In this document: positions 51,618-60,642 of the stretch, piece by piece
Layout of the letters: each line of letters begins with the position of its first letter
How positions within the stretch are numbered: position 1 is the first letter of the stretch
Assembly: GCF_023094165.1 (NCBI RefSeq)
Contig: NZ_JALMDK010000002.1
Coordinates: 930,211 to 994,210, forward strand
Direction: 5' to 3'
Source of the DNA: Crossiella sp. S99.2
GTDB lineage: Bacteria; Actinomycetota; Actinomycetes; Mycobacteriales; Pseudonocardiaceae
Length of the DNA: 64,000 nucleotides
Notes under the pieces: generated by a model
What the model saw: the letters and a program-made list of their open reading frames with translations, nothing else
What the model was told of the DNA's origin: nothing
The model's database searches: none
Made by a program: the position numbers and the translations under genes

Positions 51618-53597
51618 GTGGGGGGCTTTCGACTCGGGGTCGACGTCGGAGACACGTTCACCGACGTCCTGCTGGTCGACGAGCGCACCGGCGCGGCCTT
51701 CCGCGCCAAGATCCCGACCACCCCGCACAACCTCGCGGTGGCCGTGCTCAACGGCATCCGGGACACCTGCCGCGCGGCCGGGGTGGACCCGAAGCTGATC
51801 GGCCACGTGCTGCACGGCGGTTCGGTGGCCAGCAACGCGATCCTGCAAGGCAGCGGCGCGCGGGTCGGCCTGGTCACCACCAGCGGCTTCCGCCAGGTGC
51901 TGCAACTGGCCCGCAGTTACGCCGCCGAACCGCTGGCCCGCCCGGAGGACACCGTCGAGGTGATCGAGCGGATCGGCCCGGACGGTTCGGTGCTGCTGCC
52001 GCTGGACACCGGCGCGGCCCGGATCGCGTTGCGCCGCCTGCGCGCGGCCAGGGTGGAGGCGCTGACCATCTCGCTGCTCAACGCCGGGGTCAACGACCGG
52101 CACGAGCGGCTGCTGGGCAGGCTGGCCGCCGAGGAGCTGCCCGGGGTGCCGGTGTCGCTGTCCGCGCACGTGCTCACCGAGCCGCGCGAGTACGAGCGCA
52201 CGGTCTCCGCGGTGGTCAACAGCTATCTGCGCCCGCAGGCGAGCCGGGCGGTCCGGGATCTGGAGACCGCGCTGGCCGCGGCCGGGATCACCGCGCGGAT
52301 CTCGGTGCTGCGCAACGACGGCCGGGCCACCGCGGCCGGGCACGCCGCGGAACGCCCGATCGCCGCGGTCTCCTCCGGCCGGGCCGGTGGGCTGCTCGGG
52401 GCCGCGCACTTCGCCGGGCTGGCCGGGTTCACCGACTTCCTCAGCCTGGACCTGGGCGGCAGTTCGGCCGATGTCGCGCTGGTGCGGGACGGGCGGCCGC
52501 GGATCGACCGCCAGACCGCGGTCGGCGACCTGACCCTGCGCGCCACCGGCGTGGACGTGCATACGGTTGCCCTCGGCGGCGGTTCGCTGGTCCGGGTGTC
52601 CAAGAGCACCATGGAACTGCGCATCGGCCCGGCCTCGGCCGGCGCGCTGCCCGGCCCGATCTCCTACCGCAACGGCGGCACCAAGCCCACCGTCACCGAC
52701 GTCAACCTGGCCCTGGGCTACCTGCCGGAGGCCATCGCGGGCGGCCGGATCCGCTTGGACCTGGAAGGCGGCCGCAAAGCGGTGGCCGCCTTGGCCGACG
52801 CCCTCGCTCTGCCCACCCCTGAACGCGCGGCGGGCGAAGTCCTGGCCCTGGTCAACGACAAGCTGTTTCGGGCCCTGCGCCTGGTCAGCGTCCGCAACGG
52901 CCACGACCCCAAGGACTTCCCCCTGGTCGTCTTCGGCGGCGCGGGCCCCCTGCACGCCAACGCCCTGGCCCGCATCACCGGCACCTGGCCGGTCATCGTC
53001 CCCCCATCCCCCGGCACCCTCGCCGCCTACGGCCTGGCAGCCACCGAACCCAGCGAAGAGGTAGTAGCCGCCCCCGGCCTCGCCGGCGCAGGCCCGGCCC
53101 GCCTACGCGCGGTCCTCGCTGACCTGATCCACTCCGCCGGCGACCGCCTGGCCGCCAGAGGAATCCCGCGCACCGAGTTGAAGGCCCAGGCCGACATCAC
53201 GCTCTGTCTGCCCGGCGGCCGCAACACCGAACTGCTGGCCGACCTGGACAGCTCAGTGCTGAGCGCCGGAGACCCACGCGGCGCACTGGGCATCCCCCCA
53301 GAGGCCGAAATCGTGGAACTACGCGTGATCGTCCGCGGCCCCCGCCCCCCACTGCTCACCCACGAGCCCCTACCCGGCCGCAAGAACCCAATCCCGGACG
53401 CCCTCCTGCGCACCAAGAAGATCATGGTCGACTCAACCCTGGTAGCCGCAGACGTCTACGACCGAACCAAGTTGTTGGCAGGCAACATAATCCCCGGCCC
53501 CGCCCTGATCGTAGAACCAGACTCAACCACCCTCGTACAACCAGGCCACGCGGCAAAAGTCCACCCCAGCGGCTGCCTGTTGATCAACCCCGAATAG
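51618..53597 (+). CDS. Hydantoinase/oxoprolinase subunit A (HyuA-type)
   Basis: 659 residues. N-terminal ASKHA-like motif GVDVGDTFTDVLLVD and central SLDLGGSSADVALV, then FGGAGPLHANALA. The family hydrolyses hydantoins or 5-oxoproline, usually with a HyuB partner, which is not found here. GTG at 51618 has AGGGAGA upstream and fits the normal N-terminus; GTG at 51597 is also in frame. It follows the GntR gene, which may regulate it. Length is near the usual 690. Confidence 0.9.
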   Translation: MGGFRLGVDVGDTFTDVLLVDERTGAAFRAKIPTTPHNLAVAVLNGIRDTCRAAGVDPKLIGHVLHGGSVASNAILQGSGARVGLVTTSGFRQVLQLARSYAAEPLARPEDTVEVIERIGPDGSVLLPLDTGAARIALRRLRAARVEALTISLLNAGVNDRHERLLGRLAAEELPGVPVSLSAHVLTEPREYERTVSAVVNSYLRPQASRAVRDLETALAAAGITARISVLRNDGRATAAGHAAERPIAAVSSGRAGGLLGAAHFAGLAGFTDFLSLDLGGSSADVALVRDGRPRIDRQTAVGDLTLRATGVDVHTVALGGGSLVRVSKSTMELRIGPASAGALPGPISYRNGGTKPTVTDVNLALGYLPEAIAGGRIRLDLEGGRKAVAALADALALPTPERAAGEVLALVNDKLFRALRLVSVRNGHDPKDFPLVVFGGAGPLHANALARITGTWPVIVPPSPGTLAAYGLAATEPSEEVVAAPGLAGAGPARLRAVLADLIHSAGDRLAARGIPRTELKAQADITLCLPGGRNTELLADLDSSVLSAGDPRGALGIPPEAEIVELRVIVRGPRPPLLTHEPLPGRKNPIPDALLRTKKIMVDSTLVAADVYDRTKLLAGNIIPGPALIVEPDSTTLVQPGHAAKVHPSGCLLINPE

Positions 53598-53687
53598 CCC
53601 AAGCAGCCAAACGCAACCACCACAACTTGTTGCGAAAAGGCGTGGCGCGCAGCGACACGGCGAGCCTTTAACCAGCGGCGGGGTACC

Positions 53688-53780
53688 GATTTTTCGCGTT
53701 GCCTTGTCGTGCGTCCGACGCATCCGAAGCTTGCTTCGCGTGCGGCGGATGCACGACGAGGCGACTCAGAGCGAAAAATC
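53688..53780. repeat. Imperfect 93-bp palindrome
   Basis: The outer 10 bp (53688-53697 and 53771-53780) pair perfectly. Further in, runs such as GTCGTGC and CGAAGC pair with a few mismatches, so nearly the whole region forms one hairpin. It lies between hyuA and the tRNA gene. It could be a terminator remnant or a small palindromic mobile repeat. Confidence 0.6.
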
Positions 53781-53810
53781 CAGCGTGCGGAGCACGCCAA
53801 TCCAACACAG

Positions 53811-53884
53811 CCTCGCTGACCGGGCTCGAACCGGTGACTACTCGGTCCTGAGAGCCGAGCGCTCTACCACTGAGCTACAGCGAG
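53811..53884 (-). tRNA. tRNA gene with a 9-nt anticodon loop (isotype unclear)
   Basis: 74 nt from 53884 down to 53811. Acceptor stem CTCGCTG/CAGCGAG (7 bp), D arm GCTC-AGTGGTA-GAGC, T arm ACCGG-TTCGAGC-CCGGT and a 5-nt variable region are all normal. The anticodon stem CTCGG/CCGAG encloses CTCTCAGGA, which is two bases longer than usual. The anticodon could be CTC (Glu), CAG (Leu) or TCA (reading UGA) depending on the frame in the loop. CCA is not encoded. The rest of 53598-53909 holds only the palindrome. Confidence 0.75.
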
Positions 53885-53909
53885 TCGGACTTTCCACAGT
53901 GACACAGGA

Positions 53910-55268
53910 CTACTCGGTCGCGCCAGAACTTCGCCCGATCGGCCGCCCGCTGAAGAATCCGGACCGGCGCAGCACCTGTGCCCAGGCCGGATCGGCGATG
54001 CTGACCCCGTGCACCAGTTCCGGGGTCGGGGTGAACTCGGCGACTCCGTCCGCGGGCCGGGGCGCGGTCCAGCCGGACAGGCGCGGGTCCAGGCCGACCC
54101 GGGCGCAGACCTCCTCGACCTTGGCCCGGCCGCATTCCACGTGTCCGTCCAGCACGTCCCAGGGCAGGGGCAGGCCGGCCCAGACCGCGGTGTCGGGGGA
54201 CAGGTCGGCGCCTGCCGCGTGCCACTGCACCAGGTCGGCGGCCATCAGTCGCATCGCCTTGCCGGGGCAGGCGATCTCCAGCAGTCGTTCGGTGCCGGTG
54301 GCGGCCAGGCAGGACAGCCAGGCCGCGCGGGCGGCGTTGTAGCCCTGGGCGAGCAGGTTCCAGGTGCTGGAATCGTTGCCTCGGCGCACAACCATCCGCA
54401 CGCGATCAAAGCCGCCGGTGCGCCACATCCGTCCCAGCAGGGTCGCGGCCTGGTGCATCACCGCTGACCAGCGGCCGAGCAGTTCGCCGCGCTGGGCGTC
54501 GTCGAGCCGGTAGAGCACCTCCTGGCTGGGCAGTACGAGTGCGATCATCGCCCAGTCGGTCGCGGCCCCGCGTTCGCAGCGGGCCAGCAGCGCGTCGGCG
54601 ATCTGGTCGAACGGGTTGGCCCGCCCGGCCAGGGAGAACTCGCGGCGCAGGTTGCGCCGGGCGGTGTAGTAGGCGATGAAGCAGGCCGCGTCCTCATCGG
54701 CGCGGAAGCGGGCGAAGTCCAGTTGTCCGGCGAATCCGGAGCGGCCCAGCATCACCAGCCGCCGTTTGAACTGCTCGTGTTCGAGTTGTTTCGCCTTGGC
54801 CGCCAGCCGGTGCAGCGCGCGCCAGCGCCGGTTGTACTGCCGCGCGGTGATCTCCATCCCGGCCCGCTGGCGTTCCTGCCGGTCCAGCCGGTGGGCCAGG
54901 AAGTCGGCGTGGTCGGTGTGCCAGCCCACGGTCTCGCCGAGGGAGTTGGCCACCGCGCGCAGCGCCTGCGGGTCGTCCGGGTTGACCGCGGGTGGTTCGG
55001 GCAGGCCGAAGACCTTGGCCGCGCAGGCCAGTTGCGCGGTGCCGCCGACCGGGCGGGCGAAGTCCTCCGGCATGGAGGAGAAGTAACCGTTGCCCCGGCC
55101 TTTGGCCGCGGCGACCCCGAGTAACGCGGACTCCGCCGCGGTGAGCTTGCCGCCGAGCGCCTGGAGCACCAGTTCGGCGACGTCCTCGGGACGGTGCCGT
55201 TCGTCGAGGGAGGCGTGCAGCTCCTTGAGCGCCGACTCGGCTTCCTCGCCTGGGGTCATGGCCTCCAT
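53910..55268 (-). CDS. Unknown soluble protein
   Basis: 452 residues, mostly helical, without signal peptide or membrane helices. Arg/Ala-rich helices such as RQYNRRWRALHRLAAKAKQL appear near residue 145, and several Trp/Arg-rich segments follow. I recognise no domain. ATG at 55268 or ATG 55259. The 3' end runs to 27 bp from the tRNA gene. It stands alone between the tRNA and the glycosyltransferases, and codon use resembles the neighbouring genes. Confidence 0.75.
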   Translation of the reverse strand: MEAMTPGEEAESALKELHASLDERHRPEDVAELVLQALGGKLTAAESALLGVAAAKGRGNGYFSSMPEDFARPVGGTAQLACAAKVFGLPEPPAVNPDDPQALRAVANSLGETVGWHTDHADFLAHRLDRQERQRAGMEITARQYNRRWRALHRLAAKAKQLEHEQFKRRLVMLGRSGFAGQLDFARFRADEDAACFIAYYTARRNLRREFSLAGRANPFDQIADALLARCERGAATDWAMIALVLPSQEVLYRLDDAQRGELLGRWSAVMHQAATLLGRMWRTGGFDRVRMVVRRGNDSSTWNLLAQGYNAARAAWLSCLAATGTERLLEIACPGKAMRLMAADLVQWHAAGADLSPDTAVWAGLPLPWDVLDGHVECGRAKVEEVCARVGLDPRLSGWTAPRPADGVAEFTPTPELVHGVSIADPAWAQVLRRSGFFSGRPIGRSSGATE

Positions 55269-55381
55269 GCTGGCAGCATCACGGCACGCTCACGAGGACT
55301 TTCACGTGCCTGGAACGCGTTTGGAGCAACGGGTTACTCCGTCGTGACAGCTCTGTCACACGCGCCTTGGCAACGCCGTAG

Positions 55382-56473
55382 TCAGCGCCTGCCCGCCGCC
55401 TGCCGGTAGGCCGCCACGGTCTCCTCGGCACAGCGCCGCCAGGTGAACTCCGAGGCGTGCGCCCGCCGTTTGGCCAGGGTGTCCGCTGACACGCCATCGT
55501 CCAATGTGGACGACAGGGCCGCGGTGAGCGCTTCCACGTCGCCGAACGGGACCAGGGTGGCCAGTCCGCCGGCCACCTCGCGCAGCGCGGGCACATCCGA
55601 GCACACCACCGGCACGCCGCAGGCCATGGCCTCCAGCACCGGCAGGCCGAAGCCCTCGTCCCGGGACGGCAGCACCAGCAGCGCGGCCCCCGCGACCACC
55701 CGGCGCAGGTCCAGCTCGGAGAGGTACCCGGTCCGGATCACCCGGTCCGCCGCGCCACCGACGGTGTCGGTGCCGGGGCCGGCGAGTACCAGTGGCGGCA
55801 GTTCCGGATCGGCCGCGTGCGCGGCGACCAGGCTGGCCAGGCCCTTGCGCGGGCCTTCGGCGCCGACGAAGAGCAGGTACTGCTCGGGCAGGCCGAGCCG
55901 TCGCCGCAGGTTCTCACTGGGCGCCCTGGCCACGAACCAGGCCGGGTCCACGCCCAGCGGGGTGACCTTGATCCGTTCCTTGGGCACGCCGAGGCGTTCG
56001 CTCACCGTCTCGGCCACCGCGTGCGTCGGCGTGCACACCACGTCGGCGCGCTTGGCCGAGCGCCGGACCAGTTCGGGCAGGTCGGACTCGCTGGCCGGGA
56101 TCTCCGCGGGCGCGTCCAGGAAGGCCAGGTCGTGGATGGTGAGCACACTGCCGGCGCGCAGCGAGGGCGGCAGCACGAAGTTGGTCGCGTGCACCACGTC
56201 GGTGAATCCGGCGAAGACCTCGATCGGCGGCAGCGGCGAGCGCAGCCAGGCCGCGCGCAGCAGCCGGGCCGGCACCGGCAGGCCGCGGGCACGCACCCCG
56301 TGCGGCACGGCCGAGCGCAGCGCCCGCCAGCCGCGCAGGGTGAAGGCCACCGCGCGAACGTCCACAGTGGACATCGAGGCGAGTTCCTCGGCCAGTGCGG
56401 AGGTGTACCGGCCGACCCCGGTCCGGTCCCCGAGCAGCGGGTTGCCGTCCAGCAGCACCCGGAGCGGCTTCAC
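55382..56473 (-). CDS. GT4-family glycosyltransferase
   Basis: 363 residues. GT-B fold: N-terminal LDGNPLLGDRTGVGRYTSAL, C-terminal domain with FVGAEGPRKGLASLV and the E-x7-E type motif EGFGLPVLEAMACGVPVV. It uses a nucleotide-sugar donor in the cytoplasm. GTG at 56473 follows GAGAGGAAA; the upstream open frame is not coding. It lies 14 bp downstream of the large GT2-GT4 gene and is likely co-transcribed. Confidence 0.92.
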   Translation of the reverse strand: MKPLRVLLDGNPLLGDRTGVGRYTSALAEELASMSTVDVRAVAFTLRGWRALRSAVPHGVRARGLPVPARLLRAAWLRSPLPPIEVFAGFTDVVHATNFVLPPSLRAGSVLTIHDLAFLDAPAEIPASESDLPELVRRSAKRADVVCTPTHAVAETVSERLGVPKERIKVTPLGVDPAWFVARAPSENLRRRLGLPEQYLLFVGAEGPRKGLASLVAAHAADPELPPLVLAGPGTDTVGGAADRVIRTGYLSELDLRRVVAGAALLVLPSRDEGFGLPVLEAMACGVPVVCSDVPALREVAGGLATLVPFGDVEALTAALSSTLDDGVSADTLAKRRAHASEFTWRRCAEETVAAYRQAAGRR

Positions 56474-56487
56474 GTCAGCGTTTCCTC

Positions 56488-59001
56488 TCACTGGCTTCTC
56501 TCGTCCCCGCCGCGCAGCCGGTCCTTGGCCAGCCGCGCCAGCCGCCCACCGGCCCGGCGGGCGACCTCGCCCGCGCCACCGGCGTTGAGGTACTCGCGGA
56601 ACAGGCCCAGGTCCCGCCGCAGTCGCTGGCTTGAGTTGAGCGGGGGTGTCCTGGTCAGCGGGGAGCTGGCGGAGAGCCGGTCGGCGGCCGGGCGCGGGTT
56701 GCGGCAGAACTCCACCAGCGGCGCCAGCGCGTTCTCCCAGGTGAACTCGTCCCGGATGGCGGCGATCCGGTCCCGGCAGGCCGCGGCGAACTCGGTGTCG
56801 TAGAGCACCAGGTCCAGCGCCTCGGCCAGTTCCGCCGGGTCCTCGGCCGGGACGACCAGGCCAAGGCCCTCGGCGCGCACCAGGTCGGCGAAGGAGTCGC
56901 CGTCGGTGGTCACGATGGGCAGTCCGGCCCACAGGTAGTCCAAAACCCTGGTGCGGAAGGCGAAGGTGGTTTCCACGTGCTCGAAGTGCGTGGTGACCCC
57001 GCAGTCGGCGTCCAGCAGGAAGTTCTGCCGCTGGTGGTAGGGCACCCAGCTCTCGTTGAAGAACACGTGCCGGTTGACCAGGCCGAGCTGGTGCGCCAGC
57101 CGCCGGGTCTCCGCGGTGATGCCCATCTCCGGCACGTCCGGGTTCGGGTGGCGCATGCCGAGGAAGAACAGCCGGAGGTCATCGCGCTTGTGCCGCAACA
57201 GATCCACCGACTGGATCAGGGTCAGCGGGTCGAACCAGCTGTACACGCCACCGGCCCACAGCACGACCTTGTCCGACTCGCCGATGCCGGGCGCGACGCC
57301 GCGGATGCCGCGGCCGTTGCGCTCCGGCGGCTTGCCGGGCAGGCCGAAGGGAGCCACCGCGAGCAGGGACTGCACGGTCGGGTCGGCGTCGTAGAGCGCG
57401 GGGGTGAGCCTGCCCAGCGCCATCAGGTTGCCCAGCCAGAAGTGCCGCTGGCGTTCGGAGGCACAGAGGAAGAAGTCACCGCGCTGGAGCTGGGCGTTGA
57501 GCACCTTGGTGACGCCGATGACGTCCTTGGCCCGGCGCTCGTCGTCGTTGTCCTTGCTCTGTTCCAGCAGTTCCAGGTGCATCGGGTCGTAGACATCGCA
57601 GACCACGATCTTGGTGGAGTCCTTGCGCTTCAACGAGGGCACCAGTTCCAGCACGTGGCCCTGCAGCACCACCACGTCGGCCCAGTCCACGTGCTGCGGC
57701 AGATCCCGTTGCGGCGCCTGCACAACCGCGAACGGCGCGGGCGGCGGCGCGAAGGACTTGTTGATGCTGACCAGCCGGACCTCGTGCTCGCCTGCCAGGG
57801 TCAGCGCCATGTTCCAGGCCCGGATCGCCGGTCCGGCCATCCGCTCGGCCACCACATCGCCGGTGATCACCAGGATCCGCCGCGGCCGCCCGAACACCTC
57901 GTCCAGACCGAAGGCCTTGACCAGCACCTCGTGCGCGGCCAGGTAGCGCGGCAGCGGGTAGGCGGGCTCCATCGCCTTGCGCATCAACGGAAGCAGGTCG
58001 TGATCGGTGCACCTCCTGGCGGCCTGTTCCTCGGCCCGTGAGGGGCCGAGCGAGGGCAGCAGCTCCACGAACTGGTCGATCGCCAGGAACCCCGCCAGGG
58101 TCTCCCGGGAGATCTGCACCGGCGCGTCGTCCTCGGCCCGGTCGGCCGGGCGGCGGGTGATCTCCAGCTGGGTCGGGTCCAGTTCGCCGCGGGCGGTGGA
58201 GCGGCGCACGGCCAGGGCCAGCGCGGCGGGCAGCACCTTGGCCAGCGAGGCGTCGGAGAGGTTCTTGTAGAGCATCGCCAGCGCGTTGCGCTCCAGCAGG
58301 TAGTGCTCGCGGGCGGAGTGCACGCCGGACATGGAGGCGTGGTGCCGGTGGTAGGTCAGCGAGCCGGGCTCGTAGCGCACCCGCCAGCCCCGCAGGTTGA
58401 GCCGCCAGCCGAGGTCCACGTCCTCGTAGAACATGAAGAAGCGCTCGTCGAAGCCGTGCAGCGCGCGGAACAGGTTGGCCCGCACCAGCAGCGCCGACCC
58501 GGTGCCGAAGAGCACATCGCGCGGGGCGTCGTGCGAGCCGTCGTCGGGTTCTCCGGCGTGCCGCTTGTAGCCCATGCCGAACCAGGTGAGCCCGCCGTCG
58601 ACGAAGTCGATGGCCTTGCCATCCCAGTCCAGGACCTTGCTGGCCACCGCGCCCACAGTCGGTTCCGCGCGCAGCACCGCGACCGCGGCCCGCACCCACT
58701 GCGGATCCGGCCGGGCGTCGTTGTTGAGGAAGGCCAGAACCTCGCCGTGGGAGTGCTCGACGCCGAGGTTGCAGCCACCGGCGAAGCCCAGGTTGGCCGG
58801 GGCGCGCACCAGCATGACCCCGTCCGCCTCGGCCTCGATCCGCTCGGCCGAACCGTCGCCGGAGGCGTTGTCGACGCAGATCAGCTGGAGTCGTTCGGTC
58901 GGGTAGTCGAGCTGCTCGCGCAACGCCCGCAGGCAGGTGATGGTGTCCTCGGCGCCGCGGTAGTTGACCACCACCACCGACACCAGGGGCAACTCCGCCA
59001 C
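56488..59001 (-). CDS. Two-domain glycosyltransferase (GT2 fused to GT4)
   Basis: 837 residues. GT-A part: SVVVVNYRGAEDT, DNASGDGSAE, LAFLNNDARPDPQW (metal-binding D-x-D equivalent) and FEDVDLGWR-like FYEDVDLGWRL. A linker of about 120 residues leads to a GT-B part starting at RRILVITGDVVAERM, with WAGGVYSWFDP, FLGMRHPNPD and LDYLWAGLPIVT. Such fusions add two sugars or combine polymerisation steps. GTG at 59001 with GGAGGAG upstream. Confidence 0.92.
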   Translation of the reverse strand: MAELPLVSVVVVNYRGAEDTITCLRALREQLDYPTERLQLICVDNASGDGSAERIEAEADGVMLVRAPANLGFAGGCNLGVEHSHGEVLAFLNNDARPDPQWVRAAVAVLRAEPTVGAVASKVLDWDGKAIDFVDGGLTWFGMGYKRHAGEPDDGSHDAPRDVLFGTGSALLVRANLFRALHGFDERFFMFYEDVDLGWRLNLRGWRVRYEPGSLTYHRHHASMSGVHSAREHYLLERNALAMLYKNLSDASLAKVLPAALALAVRRSTARGELDPTQLEITRRPADRAEDDAPVQISRETLAGFLAIDQFVELLPSLGPSRAEEQAARRCTDHDLLPLMRKAMEPAYPLPRYLAAHEVLVKAFGLDEVFGRPRRILVITGDVVAERMAGPAIRAWNMALTLAGEHEVRLVSINKSFAPPPAPFAVVQAPQRDLPQHVDWADVVVLQGHVLELVPSLKRKDSTKIVVCDVYDPMHLELLEQSKDNDDERRAKDVIGVTKVLNAQLQRGDFFLCASERQRHFWLGNLMALGRLTPALYDADPTVQSLLAVAPFGLPGKPPERNGRGIRGVAPGIGESDKVVLWAGGVYSWFDPLTLIQSVDLLRHKRDDLRLFFLGMRHPNPDVPEMGITAETRRLAHQLGLVNRHVFFNESWVPYHQRQNFLLDADCGVTTHFEHVETTFAFRTRVLDYLWAGLPIVTTDGDSFADLVRAEGLGLVVPAEDPAELAEALDLVLYDTEFAAACRDRIAAIRDEFTWENALAPLVEFCRNPRPAADRLSASSPLTRTPPLNSSQRLRRDLGLFREYLNAGGAGEVARRAGGRLARLAKDRLRGGDERSQ

Positions 59002-59124
59002 GTCCCGACTCCTCCCCGCAGACTGCGCGAACTCGCTAAGCCTGCCTCATCCGATGTTGATCGTAGGTACGGCCCGCACCCAAACGGTGTCAATCACACC
59101 TAGACGCGCAACCGTCCGTCTAGC

Positions 59125-59130
59125 TAACGT
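59125..59130 (+). promoter_or_regulatory. -10 hexamer for leaderless zinc-finger gene
   Basis: TAACGT ends 6 nt before ATG 59137; no ribosome binding site is present. Confidence 0.5.
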
Positions 59131-59136
59131 AGACGC

Positions 59137-59655
59137 ATGTCCGTGGACGAGACCCTGCTCGCCGCCACCCGCGCCGCCACCGAGCAGTGGCGGGCCGCCC
59201 AGCGCGCCACCGAGGCGGCCAAGGCCGAGTACCAGCGCTCGATCCGCCGCCTGCACCTCTCCGGCGCCTCCCTGCGCGAGATCGCCGACGCCCTGGACCT
59301 GAGCCACCAGCGGGTGCACCAGCTGGTCGAGGCCGCGGGCGGCGTCCCGGACTGGCGCCCCAAGAAGACCCCCTCCGGCCTGGCCTGCTCCTTCTGCGCC
59401 ACCCCGGAGGAGGAGTGCGGCCGCCTGGTCGCCGGCCCGCAGGTCTTCATCTGCGACAGCTGCGTCAACCAGGCCCAACTCGTCCTCGCCGGCCACTCCA
59501 GCCGCCTCGACCAGGCCGCGGGCCGCTTCACCTGTTCCTTCTGCGCCAAACCCGCCACCGAGACCGGCCCACTGGCCACCGGTCCCGGTGTGCGGATCTG
59601 CGGCGGCTGCGCGAACTTCGCCGCCGAGGTGGTTGCCGCCACACTGGGCGGGTGA
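59137..59655 (+). CDS. Protein with helix-turn-helix and two ClpX-type C4 zinc fingers
   Basis: 172 residues. The N-terminal helix leads to a sigma region 4-like helix-turn-helix (ASLREIADALDLSHQRVHQL). Two zinc fingers of ClpX type follow: CSFCATPEEEC ... FICDSC and CSFCAKP ... RICGGC. ClpX uses this finger to dimerise and bind substrates. There is no AAA+ domain, so it is not ClpX. It may be a DNA-binding regulator or ClpX adaptor. Confidence 0.85.
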   Translation: MSVDETLLAATRAATEQWRAAQRATEAAKAEYQRSIRRLHLSGASLREIADALDLSHQRVHQLVEAAGGVPDWRPKKTPSGLACSFCATPEEECGRLVAGPQVFICDSCVNQAQLVLAGHSSRLDQAAGRFTCSFCAKPATETGPLATGPGVRICGGCANFAAEVVAATLGG

Positions 59656-59685
59656 ACTGGCCGAGGTGCTGCGTGCCGACCTCGG

Positions 59686-60600
59686 CTAAGCCCGCCCGGC
59701 CCAGTCGTGCCACAGCACCTTCCGGTTCCCGTTCACCCCACGCCGCTCCCGCAACGTCGCGGGCAACCGCCGCAACACCTCCCCGAGCACCCCAACCCGT
59801 AACCCCACCCGGAAATTCGGCGCCCCCGAAGAATCCTTGCGCACCAACAACTTCAGCGTGAGCAGCCAGAACCGCACCAACTGCCACCCCGCCACCACCG
59901 CGGGCGCGCAACGCAACAGCATCAGCAACCGGTTGCGCTCATTCCACCGGTGGAACCGCGGCGACCCCGGCATCGAACTCGCCCCATGCCGGTGCCACAC
60001 CACCGCCGAGGGCACGCTCACCACCCGCCACCCGGCCAGTCGCAGCCGCCACGAGGTGTCGGTGTCCTCGTAGTAGCAGAAGAAGTCGCCCGGCACCCCG
60101 CCCACCGAGCGCAGCACCTCGGTGCGCAACAGGGCCGCGCCGCCGCAGAAACCGAACGGCTCGCCGACCTCGATGCGATCCGCGCCGTGGCCATCCGCGG
60201 TGAGCCGCACGCCGAGGGACTGCACCACCCCCGCCTCGGTCACCAGGCGGGAGCTGGCGGCGGCGGCCTTGGGGTCGGCGTCCAGTGCCGATTCCAGGGC
60301 GGCCAGCCAGCGGGGTTCGGGGGCGGCGTCGTCGTTGAGCCAGGCCATGTAGGGTGTGTCGACGATGGAGAGGGCGGATTCCAGCGCGCCGGCGTAGCCC
60401 ACGTTCTCGTCCAGGCGGAGGATGGTGCCGGCCATCGGGTGTTCGGCCAGCAACTGGGCGGTGCCGTCGTCGCTGGCGTTGTCCACGATGATTGTCCACA
60501 GTGGACGGGTTTGCGCGGACAGGGCGTCCAGGCAGTCCACGATGTGGTCCCGGCCGCGCCAGGTGACGACGACGACCGTCGTGCGGGGCTGCTGCGACAT
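59686..60600 (-). CDS. GT2-family glycosyltransferase
   Basis: 304 residues. GT-A motifs: VVVVTWRGRDHI, DNASDDGTAQ, MAWLNDDAAPEPRW and CYYEDTDTSWRL (the D-x-D and catalytic-acid region of rhamnosyltransferase-like GT2 enzymes). ATG at 60600 lies 7 nt after TAACGT on the minus strand, giving a possible leaderless message. It is divergent from a GT4 gene. Confidence 0.92.
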   Translation of the reverse strand: MSQQPRTTVVVVTWRGRDHIVDCLDALSAQTRPLWTIIVDNASDDGTAQLLAEHPMAGTILRLDENVGYAGALESALSIVDTPYMAWLNDDAAPEPRWLAALESALDADPKAAAASSRLVTEAGVVQSLGVRLTADGHGADRIEVGEPFGFCGGAALLRTEVLRSVGGVPGDFFCYYEDTDTSWRLRLAGWRVVSVPSAVVWHRHGASSMPGSPRFHRWNERNRLLMLLRCAPAVVAGWQLVRFWLLTLKLLVRKDSSGAPNFRVGLRVGVLGEVLRRLPATLRERRGVNGNRKVLWHDWAGRA

Positions 60601-60607
60601 GCGGTGG

Positions 60608-60613
60608 ACGTTA
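60608..60613 (-). promoter_or_regulatory. -10 hexamer for leaderless GT2 gene
   Basis: TAACGT on the minus strand ends 7 nt before ATG 60600. Confidence 0.45.
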
Positions 60614-60642
60614 ATGCGTCGGCGACGTGGCAGGCTGACCGG

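Noticed and set aside
59137..59655. ClpX fragment or pseudogene
   Set aside because: There is no AAA+ remnant; two complete zinc fingers and an N-terminal helix-turn-helix form a coherent small protein.
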